From a virus, in IMG/VR virus record IMGVR_UViG_3300032308_002010, positions 1 to 64,000 of that record: DNA of 64,000 nt; one strand, written 5' to 3'. The notes beneath the pieces were generated by a model, which was not told the origin of the DNA, ran no database searches, and was given only the letters and a program-made list of their open reading frames with translations. Every line of letters begins with the position of its first letter. Position 1 is the stretch's first letter. Of the stretch, positions 28,602-38,036 are shown piece after piece. The position numbers were made by a program, and so were the translations under genes.

Positions 28602-30527
28602 TCATGTTGCGCTGTAAATAATTCCGGTGACGCGCAATACGCCAATCTCTCCGTAAACGCTGTCCTCAACGCGCCCGATTGTTACTAATACGGTGTCGCC
28701 CTCTTCTATACGATCGTTTTCATTACCACCAAACGGATCGCTGTCTCTCGTAATGGCGTGATCAATAAACAAATTTGCGCTAGAGTTAAAATTTAACAGC
28801 GCGTCTGTAGTCGGTAAATTTATGCCGTCAGCGGATGTCAATGCCGGCGATTTCAGGGTTCTTCGTGTCATGTACAGCGACGGCATAACTTTGCGCTGCT
28901 GTTGCGTGCCGTCACGCCCGAACAACTGCACACGAATTTTCATACGCAAATTGTCGCCAATATTACTTCCGGGCACATTAAACCGCAGACGAAGCAAAGA
29001 AGCTTGCCCGCCCGGAAAACCGAGATACGGAATGTCCATATACAAGCGCTCGACGGTGTCGCTCAATCTGATGATCTGTGGCGAAAGCTCGCGCTCAACA
29101 AGTTGATCGGTGTAGTCGATTTTTAAAACGCCTTGATGCAGCGTAATTGGCGCTGTTGTTTGAATATCAAAAGCGTCTTTTTCTGCTTGCGTTAGCGTTC
29201 GCGGCGTTTCCCGCGAACCCGTTATCGAAATTTGATTTGATAGCGTGAAGGCACCTTCGGTAATCCAGCCGCGCGTAAGTTGGTGTCGGTTAATCACGCC
29301 TTTTAACGCGCGGCCTCCGATTGCCTCCGCAGCTGCGATTTGTAAGTCGAGATTTAGCTGCAGATCGCCAGTCGACGCAGGATCGTCCGCGCAGTTTGTA
29401 ACTGCGATCGGGCTGGTGACTGTTGTCGCAACCGGTGTTGCTGCGGTTTCTGTCGCGTCTGCGTCGTCGACATCTTTTACGAGGCTCGTGACTACGTTTC
29501 TGTCGTTGCCAGCTAGCATGCGCAAATAAACAACAGACACGCGCATTTTTTCGTAGCGCGGACATTCTGTGCCGACTGGTGGTGTCGTTGGCGCTGTAAA
29601 AGGAACGTCGCCCGCGCAGTTGCTCATCCACCAAATACCGTTTGTGTCGCAAATCGCCAGCCCGTTTTGCCCAAGCGGAATTTCTGTAGCGCCGACAAGT
29701 CCATTTCCTTTATCCCACAGCATGGCAACAGATTGAATCGGCAGCGGCGGCCACACGTTAGACAGCGCCGAATGCTGCGAAAGGTTGTAACCAAACACGG
29801 CGCCACTAGGAGCTTTGCCGTTAAAAATAGCATTGTTCGCCGGCAGCCACCCGGGCAACGACGTGTTTGGGTTTGTAATAGTTACGCGCTGCAAACCGTC
29901 TAACGTAAATGTTGTTTGAGTGCCGGCAGCTGTTGTTGTAAGGTCAAAGCGATAGTGGGTGTGCTCGTCGATGAAGTCGCGGATGTGCGGCATTACGACA
30001 ACGCGAGGAACTGTTGTGCAGCTGTCTTTGGGACCTTGCACATGACATACAGTTACAGTTACTGGCGGTTTCTGTTTTACAAGTTTGCCCGCGTCGGTTG
30101 CTGACAGGTAGTAGCGGCCCGGTGTAATTGGACCGTCAATCGCGTTAGCCAGATCGGGGATTTCGATAATCCCGCGCAACACGATGTCACCCAGCGTAGC
30201 GGAACGTTTTCTTAAGCAGATGCCGACACAATCTGACGACGGCTGAACGAGTAAAACTTGCGTTTCGGGATCAGATGCAACGGCTGCCAGCGCCGGCTCA
30301 TACCGTTTTTCAACCCAGTTCCAATAAACCGGTTGCCCGGGTTGCACGGAACTGCAAATCGTAGCGTCACTATCGACAAGCACGCGCCCGAGCGCCGCGG
30401 CATCTAGTCGATCTTTAAGATAGTCTGTCCGGTCTTCGAGCGTACGGTCGGGGCGTGAAACCACACCGGCCTGTACAGGCTCACCCGGATTGACGTGTTT
30501 AATGTTGTGCAGCCAGTTACCGGACAT
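28602..30527 (-). CDS. structural protein (baseplate periphery or fibre), 641 aa
   Basis: ATG 30527 has GGAGGA at good spacing. The N-terminus (NWLHNIKHVNPGEPVQAGVV) looks like a virion-attachment segment. The rest is beta-rich with HIRDFIDEHTHYRFDLTTT near residue 180, a motif reminiscent of fibre shaft/tip junctions. An ending IEEGDTVLVTIGRVEDSVYG suggests a beta-sandwich. Position between baseplate genes and the fibre array supports a peripheral baseplate or fibre role. No enzymatic motif is recognised. Confidence 0.65.
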   Translation of the reverse strand: MSGNWLHNIKHVNPGEPVQAGVVSRPDRTLEDRTDYLKDRLDAAALGRVLVDSDATICSSVQPGQPVYWNWVEKRYEPALAAVASDPETQVLLVQPSSDCVGICLRKRSATLGDIVLRGIIEIPDLANAIDGPITPGRYYLSATDAGKLVKQKPPVTVTVCHVQGPKDSCTTVPRVVVMPHIRDFIDEHTHYRFDLTTTAAGTQTTFTLDGLQRVTITNPNTSLPGWLPANNAIFNGKAPSGAVFGYNLSQHSALSNVWPPLPIQSVAMLWDKGNGLVGATEIPLGQNGLAICDTNGIWWMSNCAGDVPFTAPTTPPVGTECPRYEKMRVSVVYLRMLAGNDRNVVTSLVKDVDDADATETAATPVATTVTSPIAVTNCADDPASTGDLQLNLDLQIAAAEAIGGRALKGVINRHQLTRGWITEGAFTLSNQISITGSRETPRTLTQAEKDAFDIQTTAPITLHQGVLKIDYTDQLVERELSPQIIRLSDTVERLYMDIPYLGFPGGQASLLRLRFNVPGSNIGDNLRMKIRVQLFGRDGTQQQRKVMPSLYMTRRTLKSPALTSADGINLPTTDALLNFNSSANLFIDHAITRDSDPFGGNENDRIEEGDTVLVTIGRVEDSVYGEIGVLRVTGIIYSAT

Positions 30528-30551
30528 CCTTGTCCTCCGGCAGTTAGTTGA

Positions 30552-31184
30552 TTACAAAAACGCGACATCCCATGTGATGCCGATTTGCGATGACGCTTCT
30601 TTGGTCACCTGATGATTGCTGCTAAATACTGTGCGCGCAAACACAACATCTTTTGACCTGTCATTAATCGCCGGAGCGGCGACAAGAGCGGCGGCATATA
30701 CGCGACTGTTTGTCAGATTGCTGAAACGCCGCGCTTCATCGTCATACACGACGCGCGCCTCAGACGTTTGCGCAAAAAAAGTCAATTGGTTGCCGGATTG
30801 ATTCACCGGTAAATTCGCTTCATAACCTGTCGACACGCTCAGCGCCGGCTCAATCGTTAGCGGCACACGAATAAAGTTGCGCGTTGTCGAGTCGTAGAGA
30901 GAGTTGTAATAGGTAATGTCGACATTTCGATCAAAACCGGGGGTTGAAATTTGAACCTCTGGCTCGACATTTTCATACTCGATATACATAGCTGAGATGT
31001 GGTAATCGAGCCGGTCGGGTTGTCGGCGATATCCCAGTTGCTTCGCGGCGATAAATCCCCAGCCGTATTGAATCTGGTTTGCCTGCGAGAATAGCGGCAG
31101 CTTTAGACCAGTCTTCTCGTCGACGCGCCACACAGCCACATGGCCGCGTACGCCGAAAGCGGGGGTAATGTTATCGGCAGCCAT
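30552..31184 (-). CDS. structural protein near baseplate genes, 210 aa
   Basis: ATG 31184 has AAGGA seven bases upstream. The sequence starts GVRGHVAVWRVDEKTGLKLP and is beta-rich throughout (HISAMYIEYENVEPEVQIST). No cysteines and no catalytic motif. It lies between two large baseplate-type genes in the same transcription unit, so a baseplate or fibre-adaptor role is likely; the family is not recognised. Confidence 0.6.
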   Translation of the reverse strand: MAADNITPAFGVRGHVAVWRVDEKTGLKLPLFSQANQIQYGWGFIAAKQLGYRRQPDRLDYHISAMYIEYENVEPEVQISTPGFDRNVDITYYNSLYDSTTRNFIRVPLTIEPALSVSTGYEANLPVNQSGNQLTFFAQTSEARVVYDDEARRFSNLTNSRVYAAALVAAPAINDRSKDVVFARTVFSSNHQVTKEASSQIGITWDVAFL

Positions 31185-31193
31185 GTGTTGTCC

Positions 31194-32921
31194 TTATTGG
31201 CATGTTCCAGATACAAGTCGCGCTGTCGCGCCCAAATCACTCACCAAAGATACCGGCACTTCGTCGGTTCTAGGCTCCATTCCTGTAAAACGCTGCACGG
31301 TCTCCGCCGTTAAGCTTTCGGGGTTTATGTTATCTTTGTCAGCCGTCAGCTCAAAAATCACAATCATTGCCGTTTGCGGCGGCAGTAATTGCCGTAGATG
31401 CCTAATATTGTACAGTCCCGGCTGATTTAACCCTAGCGCGTTCACAGAAATTCGCACCACAAACACGTTGTTTCGCAGCACGTTTTCCACGAGAAAACGC
31501 AGCGGATTAATAGTCTTTGGTAGTTGTGCCGCGGTGGGCTCCGTGCCCGCGTTTACGCGTTTGTCTAGTAGGTGCGCAAGCGTTCCAATTTTTAACTTCG
31601 GCGCGCAATCGGGTTGCGTTTTCAGCAACTCAGCGGCCTGAACACCGCGCGTGTGCACTTCGTCAAAAAACTGCTCGACGTCTGCCGGGTACCCGCTAAG
31701 CCTAAATTTTACGTACGTGTATCCCGTCGGGTGGGTCGTGTTTACTTCGAGCGGAACGAGTTTGTTTTCAAACACGATGTCGCCGTAAAAGCACGAAGCT
31801 AAAAACCCGCTGTCGACGGCGATGGCTGTTATTGTTTTTCTAACTGGTTGGCACTGCTCGTCGTTTGGATCGATGAGTAGCGATTCTTCGTTTTCAGTTA
31901 TTAGCGCTTCCCACATGTTGCTTGCCAAAATGTTATTTGGCGCTGGACAACACAGCACACGTTGCTCCGGCGCGCGCGCATACGAGTTGCCGACAAAAAA
32001 CTCATGCACGTCAACGCCGTATACGAGCGGCGTACCGGCTGTGACGCGCTGCTCTACCTCGACACGCGGGACCGCTGTTTCAGGAAAACGATAGACCGCT
32101 TTGTCTGTAATAATCAACAAACCACGCGCATCGTTGTCTACGCGCTCGACTATCTCGTCGGGCCCTGTGCTGATCGGCACGCCGCAAATTGCCGCGATAG
32201 CCGCGTCTAGAATTGCCGCTGTAGCGCCGCCCTCTACAAGCCCAGATATCACGGCGTTGGTAAGATCTTTGTAGCCTTGGCTTGTGCGAAGCTTGATGCT
32301 AACAGCATACGCAAACTGATTGAAAACGTTGTTGTAATCAAACTTACCGCAAAACGCCCACAGCGTTAGTTCTTCGTCGTCGGTTGTGCCGGCAGCGGGG
32401 CGTTTTGTAAATACCGGGTTTTCAAACGGGTCTGCAGCAAACATCAAAGCGCCGCGCTCGACGTCGATAAGGAAGTCAAGATTTTTGCTCAACACGCCTG
32501 TCGGGAACGTGATGCGATTAAAGAATTGCGCCACGTCAACGAGTTCAGCCGGTAACGGAAAAGAGAAAAACGGCGCGTTCGCGTTCGCGGCGTCAAACTG
32601 CAGGCCGCCACTAAAATTTACGCCGGAATCGCGATCAAACCGCGCGATTGTAGTACGGGCGGAGTTGCGTTCAGATTTTTTTAAGACGACCGGCGTTAGC
32701 TTCTCTGTGTGCAACAAAGGAATATCAAACCGACTTAACGCCTCGATTGTCTCGATTAGATTTTGATATGTTTGGTTTGCAACGTGTGCCGTAGCGTCAA
32801 CATATGAATGCACTTGGTCTACGCCGGTATAAAGCCGCGACCAAAAGCTACCGAGCGCTGCAATTAAATTACGGCTGCGGTCAAAGTCGGACCCGGGGTA
32901 TACGAATTCAGGCTTTTTCAT
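31194..32921 (-). CDS. baseplate-type structural protein, 575 aa
   Basis: Starts at ATG 32921, just after the stop of the gene upstream. The helical N-terminus (GSDFDRSRNLIAALGSFWSR, then YVDATAHVANQTYQNLIETI) is like the attachment segments of proteins that bind the baseplate ring. The remainder is mixed beta. It directly follows the baseplate J-like gene, where tail protein I or a wedge partner normally sits, so a wedge or fibre-connector role is likely. Confidence 0.65.
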   Translation of the reverse strand: MKKPEFVYPGSDFDRSRNLIAALGSFWSRLYTGVDQVHSYVDATAHVANQTYQNLIETIEALSRFDIPLLHTEKLTPVVLKKSERNSARTTIARFDRDSGVNFSGGLQFDAANANAPFFSFPLPAELVDVAQFFNRITFPTGVLSKNLDFLIDVERGALMFAADPFENPVFTKRPAAGTTDDEELTLWAFCGKFDYNNVFNQFAYAVSIKLRTSQGYKDLTNAVISGLVEGGATAAILDAAIAAICGVPISTGPDEIVERVDNDARGLLIITDKAVYRFPETAVPRVEVEQRVTAGTPLVYGVDVHEFFVGNSYARAPEQRVLCCPAPNNILASNMWEALITENEESLLIDPNDEQCQPVRKTITAIAVDSGFLASCFYGDIVFENKLVPLEVNTTHPTGYTYVKFRLSGYPADVEQFFDEVHTRGVQAAELLKTQPDCAPKLKIGTLAHLLDKRVNAGTEPTAAQLPKTINPLRFLVENVLRNNVFVVRISVNALGLNQPGLYNIRHLRQLLPPQTAMIVIFELTADKDNINPESLTAETVQRFTGMEPRTDEVPVSLVSDLGATARLVSGTCQ

Positions 32922-32923
32922 AA

Positions 32924-34639
32924 TCAGCGCGTCCAGCCGGCGGATACTACGGATACAGATATGTCTTGCGGACTTGTTAAAAATGCCGTCGTTCGCCCGG
33001 TGACAAGTCGCGCGACGTCGTTAGGAATCTGTAGAATTGTGTTATCACGCACAAACGCAATGCTGCCGTCGGGTCTGCGGATACGGCCAAACATATCAAT
33101 ACCGCCAAGCGCCTGCTGCTTTGTGAGGTACTGATGCGCTGCTGTGCTGATAAGCGACGCGTGTAGCTGCCCAGAGAAACCAACCCCAGAAACAGCCGCG
33201 CTTACAGCTGTCTTAATCGCTTCTATATCGGGTGCCGGGTCGGCGGCGTTTTTACGGATTTCAAACGCGATCTTTGTAAAGCACGGCACCGGCGCTTTAA
33301 CCAACACGTCCGCAGCCCGGGCTCTCGTTTCACGAGCCGCCATGTAATCTTGCAGTTCCGCAATCAAAGGAAGGCCGGCCGTAGTAACCGAGTACAGCCG
33401 TTTTGTTTGTCCCGGCGTGAGCGTGGGGTTCGGTTGGATGTCTGTATTCACAAACCGAATTGTGGCGGTTTGGTAACGTGTGTATGCGCTTTCAGGTAGA
33501 TATAGAATGTCGGGAATAAACTCAAAGTCTGAGAAGTCGACGTTGCGCTCGTCGCTCAGTACAGAGTAATTAACTCGTAAGGTTGCTGCAGGATTTACGA
33601 TGCCGATGACTTCGTAAAACCCCGGGGCGAGATCGCGGCCAATCGATACCTGCCAGATAGTGCCCGTCGGCGTGCCACCAACCAAGTCGCGTTCGTCGCA
33701 CGGTCCGTCTGTGTTCTGCGCGGGAGAGTATGGGCCAATGTACGTAGCTTCCAATAAGTGTTCGCGCTCTTGCGCATAAGCGTTAGTGTGCGCGTAGATA
33801 TCTACCTTCCCGCCGCCAGAGATTGGGAAGAGCGAGTGCTGGTCACGTTGTTGTTCGGCGTCACCGCAACCGAGCACCGACAAGTGCAGCGTGTTGGCAA
33901 AGACCGGTTGTGACTTGATGGTCGCAATATAGCTTTGCCTGCTACCAATCGTTTTGGCCGCTAATCCCGTCGTTAGGCGTGTGAGATATTCGGCGTTAGT
34001 GGCCGGATCACGCCCGTCGATAAAGTCGGCGCTCGCGTAAAGATCGACAACATTGCTGATTGAACCTTGGCTGTTAAGTCTGGCGCGGCGACGGATATTA
34101 CCGGCAACGCCGGCAGCGGAAGCGATTACAGTGATTGTTGCCGCGTACGTCCCGTCGCCCACTGCGACCATTTTTCGCTGATCTGGTTCTGTGGCGGGTA
34201 GCGTCGGGTCGGTCGGAAACACAACGAAGTTTTGTGTCGGGCTGAACGTAATGTCGCTGTCCTCGACGCCGAAGATCGCGGCGGTCGTGATCTCTGTTCG
34301 GATGTCCGAGTTAAAGACAACAGTGACATAACCTACCGCCGGAGATCCGTTGTCGCGCGATAAGTTGAAATTCGACAAAACCTGATCCACGATATCAGTA
34401 TCAGCAAGATCGGGATTCTGTGTAATTTTCAACAAGCTTTGGCTCTGCAGTACGCGATCAATATTTTCTTGAATTGCTGCATTCAGTAGCCCGTCAAAAT
34501 AAAGCACAAGGTCGTGGAACACGCCGCGCGTTAACTCAACCTCTGGATGGCGCTCGGCCATCAGCTGCGATAAAGTCGCAACCATTGCCTGTACTTTTTC
34601 TGGGCTAAGCTGTTTGAGGCTTGAAATTTCAATCGGCAT
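32924..34639 (-). CDS. baseplate J-like wedge protein (T4 gp6 / P2 gpJ type), 571 aa
   Basis: The central region has the hallmarks of the baseplate J family: VIASAAGVAGNIRRRARLNS followed by ADFIDGRDPATNAEYLTRLT and KTIGSRQSYIATI. J-like proteins dimerise to form the inner baseplate ring that changes shape when the sheath contracts. The N-terminus is helical and the C-terminus has PDIEAIKTAVSAAVSGVGFS, as in other members. A TAGGTG site precedes ATG 34639. It follows the gp25-like gene, the usual order. Confidence 0.85.
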   Translation of the reverse strand: MPIEISSLKQLSPEKVQAMVATLSQLMAERHPEVELTRGVFHDLVLYFDGLLNAAIQENIDRVLQSQSLLKITQNPDLADTDIVDQVLSNFNLSRDNGSPAVGYVTVVFNSDIRTEITTAAIFGVEDSDITFSPTQNFVVFPTDPTLPATEPDQRKMVAVGDGTYAATITVIASAAGVAGNIRRRARLNSQGSISNVVDLYASADFIDGRDPATNAEYLTRLTTGLAAKTIGSRQSYIATIKSQPVFANTLHLSVLGCGDAEQQRDQHSLFPISGGGKVDIYAHTNAYAQEREHLLEATYIGPYSPAQNTDGPCDERDLVGGTPTGTIWQVSIGRDLAPGFYEVIGIVNPAATLRVNYSVLSDERNVDFSDFEFIPDILYLPESAYTRYQTATIRFVNTDIQPNPTLTPGQTKRLYSVTTAGLPLIAELQDYMAARETRARAADVLVKAPVPCFTKIAFEIRKNAADPAPDIEAIKTAVSAAVSGVGFSGQLHASLISTAAHQYLTKQQALGGIDMFGRIRRPDGSIAFVRDNTILQIPNDVARLVTGRTTAFLTSPQDISVSVVSAGWTR

Positions 34640-34646
34640 GCTGCAC

Positions 34647-35114
34647 CTACGGTAATGTTGCGATCGGAACTAGTATCTCACGGGAGTCACCGGCGCGGCT
34701 TGTAATCGCGATGCTAAGGTTCATGTACCCGGGCAATAGCCCGACAGAAATAAGCTCCGCGTCATCAAGTCGTTCGTCGTCGGGCATTCCTTCGTATTCT
34801 TCGGCCTGCAGCGTCACGCGAATCCGCATATTTGACGCGTGAAACGTTTGCGTCACGTTTAATTGTGTTTTAATAGTGCCCTGCCGCACAAACCGCATAA
34901 AGTCGCAGCCGCGGTCGGGTAAACCCAGCAGCGAACCTTTTTCTGTTAAAAACTCTAACAACCATCGCTGCGCAAGCTTTTGCGGGCCCGCGCATATTTT
35001 TCCGCGGTTGTCGTCTGAGTACAGAACGAGATCGAGTCGACTGTTGCGGCCGTCATCGCTTCGCTGCAGCGCGAGGAAGTCGTATTTTCGATTAGCAAAG
35101 TCGGCGATGCTCAT
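34647..35114 (-). CDS. gp25-like baseplate wedge protein, 155 aa
   Basis: Size and sequence fit the gp25/W family: KLAQRWLLEFLTEKGSLLGL, then PDRGCDFM where family members have a pyG-type turn, and a beta-rich C-terminus. gp25-like proteins link the sheath to the baseplate and are conserved in all contractile systems. It is directly upstream of the baseplate J-like gene, as expected. The usual EPR core motif is not obvious, so the call rests partly on gene order. Confidence 0.65.
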   Translation of the reverse strand: MSIADFANRKYDFLALQRSDDGRNSRLDLVLYSDDNRGKICAGPQKLAQRWLLEFLTEKGSLLGLPDRGCDFMRFVRQGTIKTQLNVTQTFHASNMRIRVTLQAEEYEGMPDDERLDDAELISVGLLPGYMNLSIAITSRAGDSREILVPIATLP

Positions 35115-35116
35115 GT

Positions 35117-35584
35117 TTATTTACCAGCGTTAATGTGCGATTGCACGCCGTCCTTTAAAAATGAAAACACGCTTTTCTTGGCGAGACTGTGCCCGTCGAG
35201 CCGGCCGTGCATGAAACAGGCGCAACGAATAAGGCTCGCATGACGTAACCGCCAGCCGCGCTCTTCGGTGGCCATAAAATCTGCTTGCCACTTCATCGCA
35301 ACAAGATCGCCAGTAGTGCCGCCCTCTTTCCCGGGACCAGACAATACGCTCATCGAGTAAATCTGATTGATGTTATCGCGGTTCCAGCTTGGCTCGTGTA
35401 GATTTGGTACGTCCAGCAGCTCCTTGTCTTTTAGTTCGTCGGGCGTGTGCCAGTCGCGCGCGTCGCCTTGATATCTGAACGATGTTGACATTTGCCCGGC
35501 GCGTGATTCAAGCTGATTGACGCGCGCTTCAAATTTGCCGTCAACCTGTCCCTTAGTCGTTCCAATCCCTTGCGGCTTATCCAT
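35117..35584 (-). CDS. structural-region protein of unknown role, 155 aa
   Basis: ATG 35584 has AAGGTGACAC upstream. The sequence starts KPQGIGTTKGQVDGKFEARV and later has GGTTGDLVAMKWQADFMATE and RLRHASLIRCACFMHGRLDG. Not recognised. It lies between the sigma-like gene and the gp25-like wedge gene, so a baseplate component or assembly factor is likely. Confidence 0.55.
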   Translation of the reverse strand: MDKPQGIGTTKGQVDGKFEARVNQLESRAGQMSTSFRYQGDARDWHTPDELKDKELLDVPNLHEPSWNRDNINQIYSMSVLSGPGKEGGTTGDLVAMKWQADFMATEERGWRLRHASLIRCACFMHGRLDGHSLAKKSVFSFLKDGVQSHINAGK

Positions 35585-35592
35585 GTGTCACC

Positions 35593-36435
35593 TTAAAAAG
35601 TGCTTTGTGTGTATTGCTTATCGAGCATCGCCTGAATTTTTGCTGCGCGCTGACTCACTGCGCCCGGCGTGATGTTAAGACGCCGGGCGATTTCTTGTGT
35701 GCTTGTTTGTCTGCGTCCGTTACGCCCCAGCGTCATATCTGCAATGAGCTTGTCAACCGGGCTCAGATCTTCGTACACAAAATTGAACCACGCATTAGCT
35801 GCGCGCGTGTTGTTTGGAATTGTACTTGCGACATCTCCGCCGTAGCTTTCTTCGTCCATGACTTCTCGCGTAGTCATGCCCTCTGACACCGGTTGATTGA
35901 ATGCGCGAATTTTTTGAATTCGCCTCGTAGATAATCCGGTCGCGTCTGCCGTTTCGTCGTCTGTTGGGTCGCGCCCTAGTCGGTCGCGTAATTCGTTTTC
36001 ACTTTCATTGAGGCGCGTATAGTCGAGGCCCACTTGCTCTGGGATAGAGATGATGTTCTGTTGCTGTGCCGATAACCGACGCAAACTTTGTAACTGCGAC
36101 AGAAGATGCGTGCGCACGTTGCCGCGATTTGGGTCATAGGTGTCGAGCGCTTTAAGGGCCATGAGTTTTGCGCGCGACCGAATTATTGGGCTGGCTGATT
36201 GGCCGGCGTAACTCATAACGGCCGTGTCAATAACGGGCTGCAAACTGTTCAGTACTGCAGAGCTGGTTTCTGGAGTTTTATTGGCTACCCACTGCGGATA
36301 CAGACTGTCAAACTCCGAGCTAACGCCTGCGGGCTTTTTAGCTGAAAAAGGCGGTGCAACATCGCCCAGTATGGACGGCATTCCCTGCGGTTTTTTGTTA
36401 TTTGTATCGTTCATTTCAGCGTATATCCCGGCCAT
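35593..36435 (-). CDS. sigma-70-like transcription factor, 280 aa
   Basis: Two sigma-like parts are visible. Residues about 100-180 have SQLQSLRRLSAQQQ, then ENELRDRLGRDPTDDETADA and GLSTRRIQKI, like regions 2.4/3. Residues about 225-275 (YEDLSPVDKLIADMTLG, then QEIARRLNITPGAVSQRAAK) form a region 4 helix-turn-helix. Upstream DNA-melting parts are weak. It may direct late transcription, like gp55 in T4, or be a virion-carried factor. ATG 36435 has AAAGGTC; ATG 36414 overlaps the previous stop and is an alternative. It is set among baseplate genes. Confidence 0.75.
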   Translation of the reverse strand: MAGIYAEMNDTNNKKPQGMPSILGDVAPPFSAKKPAGVSSEFDSLYPQWVANKTPETSSAVLNSLQPVIDTAVMSYAGQSASPIIRSRAKLMALKALDTYDPNRGNVRTHLLSQLQSLRRLSAQQQNIISIPEQVGLDYTRLNESENELRDRLGRDPTDDETADATGLSTRRIQKIRAFNQPVSEGMTTREVMDEESYGGDVASTIPNNTRAANAWFNFVYEDLSPVDKLIADMTLGRNGRRQTSTQEIARRLNITPGAVSQRAAKIQAMLDKQYTQSTF

Positions 36436-38036
36436 TTTTGACCTTTATACAGCGGCGCGGTTTCTTGCGTAATTTTACCTGTTTTATTGTCTTCTTTTTC
36501 AGTCCTAATGTACGATAGGTCGAAGGCGGTTCCGGCAAGCGCACGCTCAGCGTTGATCGCGTACGATACCTTTGTTACGGCAGCGATTAGATCGCCTGTG
36601 TTGTCTAGCTCCGTGTCCGGCAGCTTGATTTTAACAATACTGCCGGGCGCTATATCAAAGCGTAGTTTACCGGATAGTTCGCCGTATCTTTGACTTAAAA
36701 ACTCTGTGTGATAGAAGTGTTTTGCAAATCGCGTGCAAACTTCGTTGTACATTGCGTCAGCAAGCTCCGCTGGTTTTTTCCAGCCCGCCGGTAAATTTGA
36801 CTCACCCGTTTGTGGGGCGAGGCAATCCCCCGGCCGCTTTCCACCTTCTCCGGTCGTTGGTCCGCACATGATTGGCCACGGAGACGTGTTCGCGAGCCAC
36901 GACGGTAAGTCTTTAAATAGTTTTAATCCCTGCCGCGGTTGTTGCGCTGTTCCTACATCCGGCCACTGCCCCGACGGCGTAGAAAATTTATCGCTGCTCT
37001 GCATATCTCCGCCCAGATGTAACATCGGATCCATTTGTGCCGGCCAAAACACAGTGACGTTTTCGATTAGCTGGTGCATCGTGGCGTTGAAATTTGCGTA
37101 GCTGTAGTCGTCTGCATGAATTGTGAGTTTGTCGCTACCGTTGAATTTAAGTCCGCCAAAAAACGGAATGACGTACGCTTTGTCAATACAGGGCGATACG
37201 GCAAAGAAAAACTGTGACGCGTAGTCTCCGACGAGCGTGCTCCAAAACGTGGTGTACGCAAATGATTCTGCAGAATCTTTTGTAAGCGCCTGTCGAATAG
37301 ACATCTCGGCGTTTAACCCGACGCCGCTGATATCTAAACTCAACTTGGCCGATCCTGCAAAGCTGGGGGCTTCCGCCGGCATCCGTTCTAGCGCCTTAAG
37401 CGCGGCGTCATTCGGATCGTTTGACGATGTTTTCCAGCCCGCCATCGTTTTAAAGATGGGTTTTATTACATCGCCCCAGAGATTTTGACTGATGTTTGAC
37501 TCTGTAATGATTTGCTCGTTAGCGTCGATAATCGGTACCGGAGACCACACGTTACCGTCGCTGGTTTGCAGTGCTTCGAACGCGGCGTTTTGCGCCATTA
37601 AAAAGGGCGCGTTAGGAAACCACTTGCCGTTGAGCGCGGAAGAGTTGTTGAGGTCATCAAGCCAATGCACGACGTGGATGACATAGTTGGCGCTGTTGTG
37701 GGAGCGCTGATAACCGATACTAACCAAAAAGCCCTCGAAAATTTTTATGCGGCCGTTTTCCATTTTTTCGGTGCGACCGGCGGTTGGTGTGATTGTTAAC
37801 CACACCTCAACTTTATCTCGCGGTTGCAGGTTTTCTTTTGCTTCGTGAATTTTTGCTTTTTTATTTCGCCCCGAGCGCGCGTCGTGCCCGACTGCTACGG
37901 TAAGACTAGCTGTCGGAATTGTGTTTAATGGAAACGACGCCGACATAGCGACGATATCATTGTCAAAATTTATGCCGCCAATTGTGGCTTCAATTTTGAA
38001 TTTTGCGTGAACATAATTCGGATTTAATTCTGTCAT
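36411..38036 (-). CDS. putative baseplate hub protein, 541 aa
   Basis: Start ATG 38036 overlaps the previous stop (ATGA). The N-terminal 150 residues are a beta domain like hub proteins of contractile tails: KFKIEATIGGINFDNDIVAM, then DKVEVWLTI, IFEGFLVSIGYQRSHNSANY and HVVHWLDDLNNSSALNGKW. A C-terminal segment (LRFDIAPGSIVKIKLPDTEL) looks like the last strands of a gp27/gpD-type domain. The hub connects the tube to the spike and baseplate. The assignment is by pattern and position, not by a named motif. Confidence 0.6.
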   Translation of the reverse strand: MTELNPNYVHAKFKIEATIGGINFDNDIVAMSASFPLNTIPTASLTVAVGHDARSGRNKKAKIHEAKENLQPRDKVEVWLTITPTAGRTEKMENGRIKIFEGFLVSIGYQRSHNSANYVIHVVHWLDDLNNSSALNGKWFPNAPFLMAQNAAFEALQTSDGNVWSPVPIIDANEQIITESNISQNLWGDVIKPIFKTMAGWKTSSNDPNDAALKALERMPAEAPSFAGSAKLSLDISGVGLNAEMSIRQALTKDSAESFAYTTFWSTLVGDYASQFFFAVSPCIDKAYVIPFFGGLKFNGSDKLTIHADDYSYANFNATMHQLIENVTVFWPAQMDPMLHLGGDMQSSDKFSTPSGQWPDVGTAQQPRQGLKLFKDLPSWLANTSPWPIMCGPTTGEGGKRPGDCLAPQTGESNLPAGWKKPAELADAMYNEVCTRFAKHFYHTEFLSQRYGELSGKLRFDIAPGSIVKIKLPDTELDNTGDLIAAVTKVSYAINAERALAGTAFDLSYIRTEKEDNKTGKITQETAPLYKGQKWPGYTLK

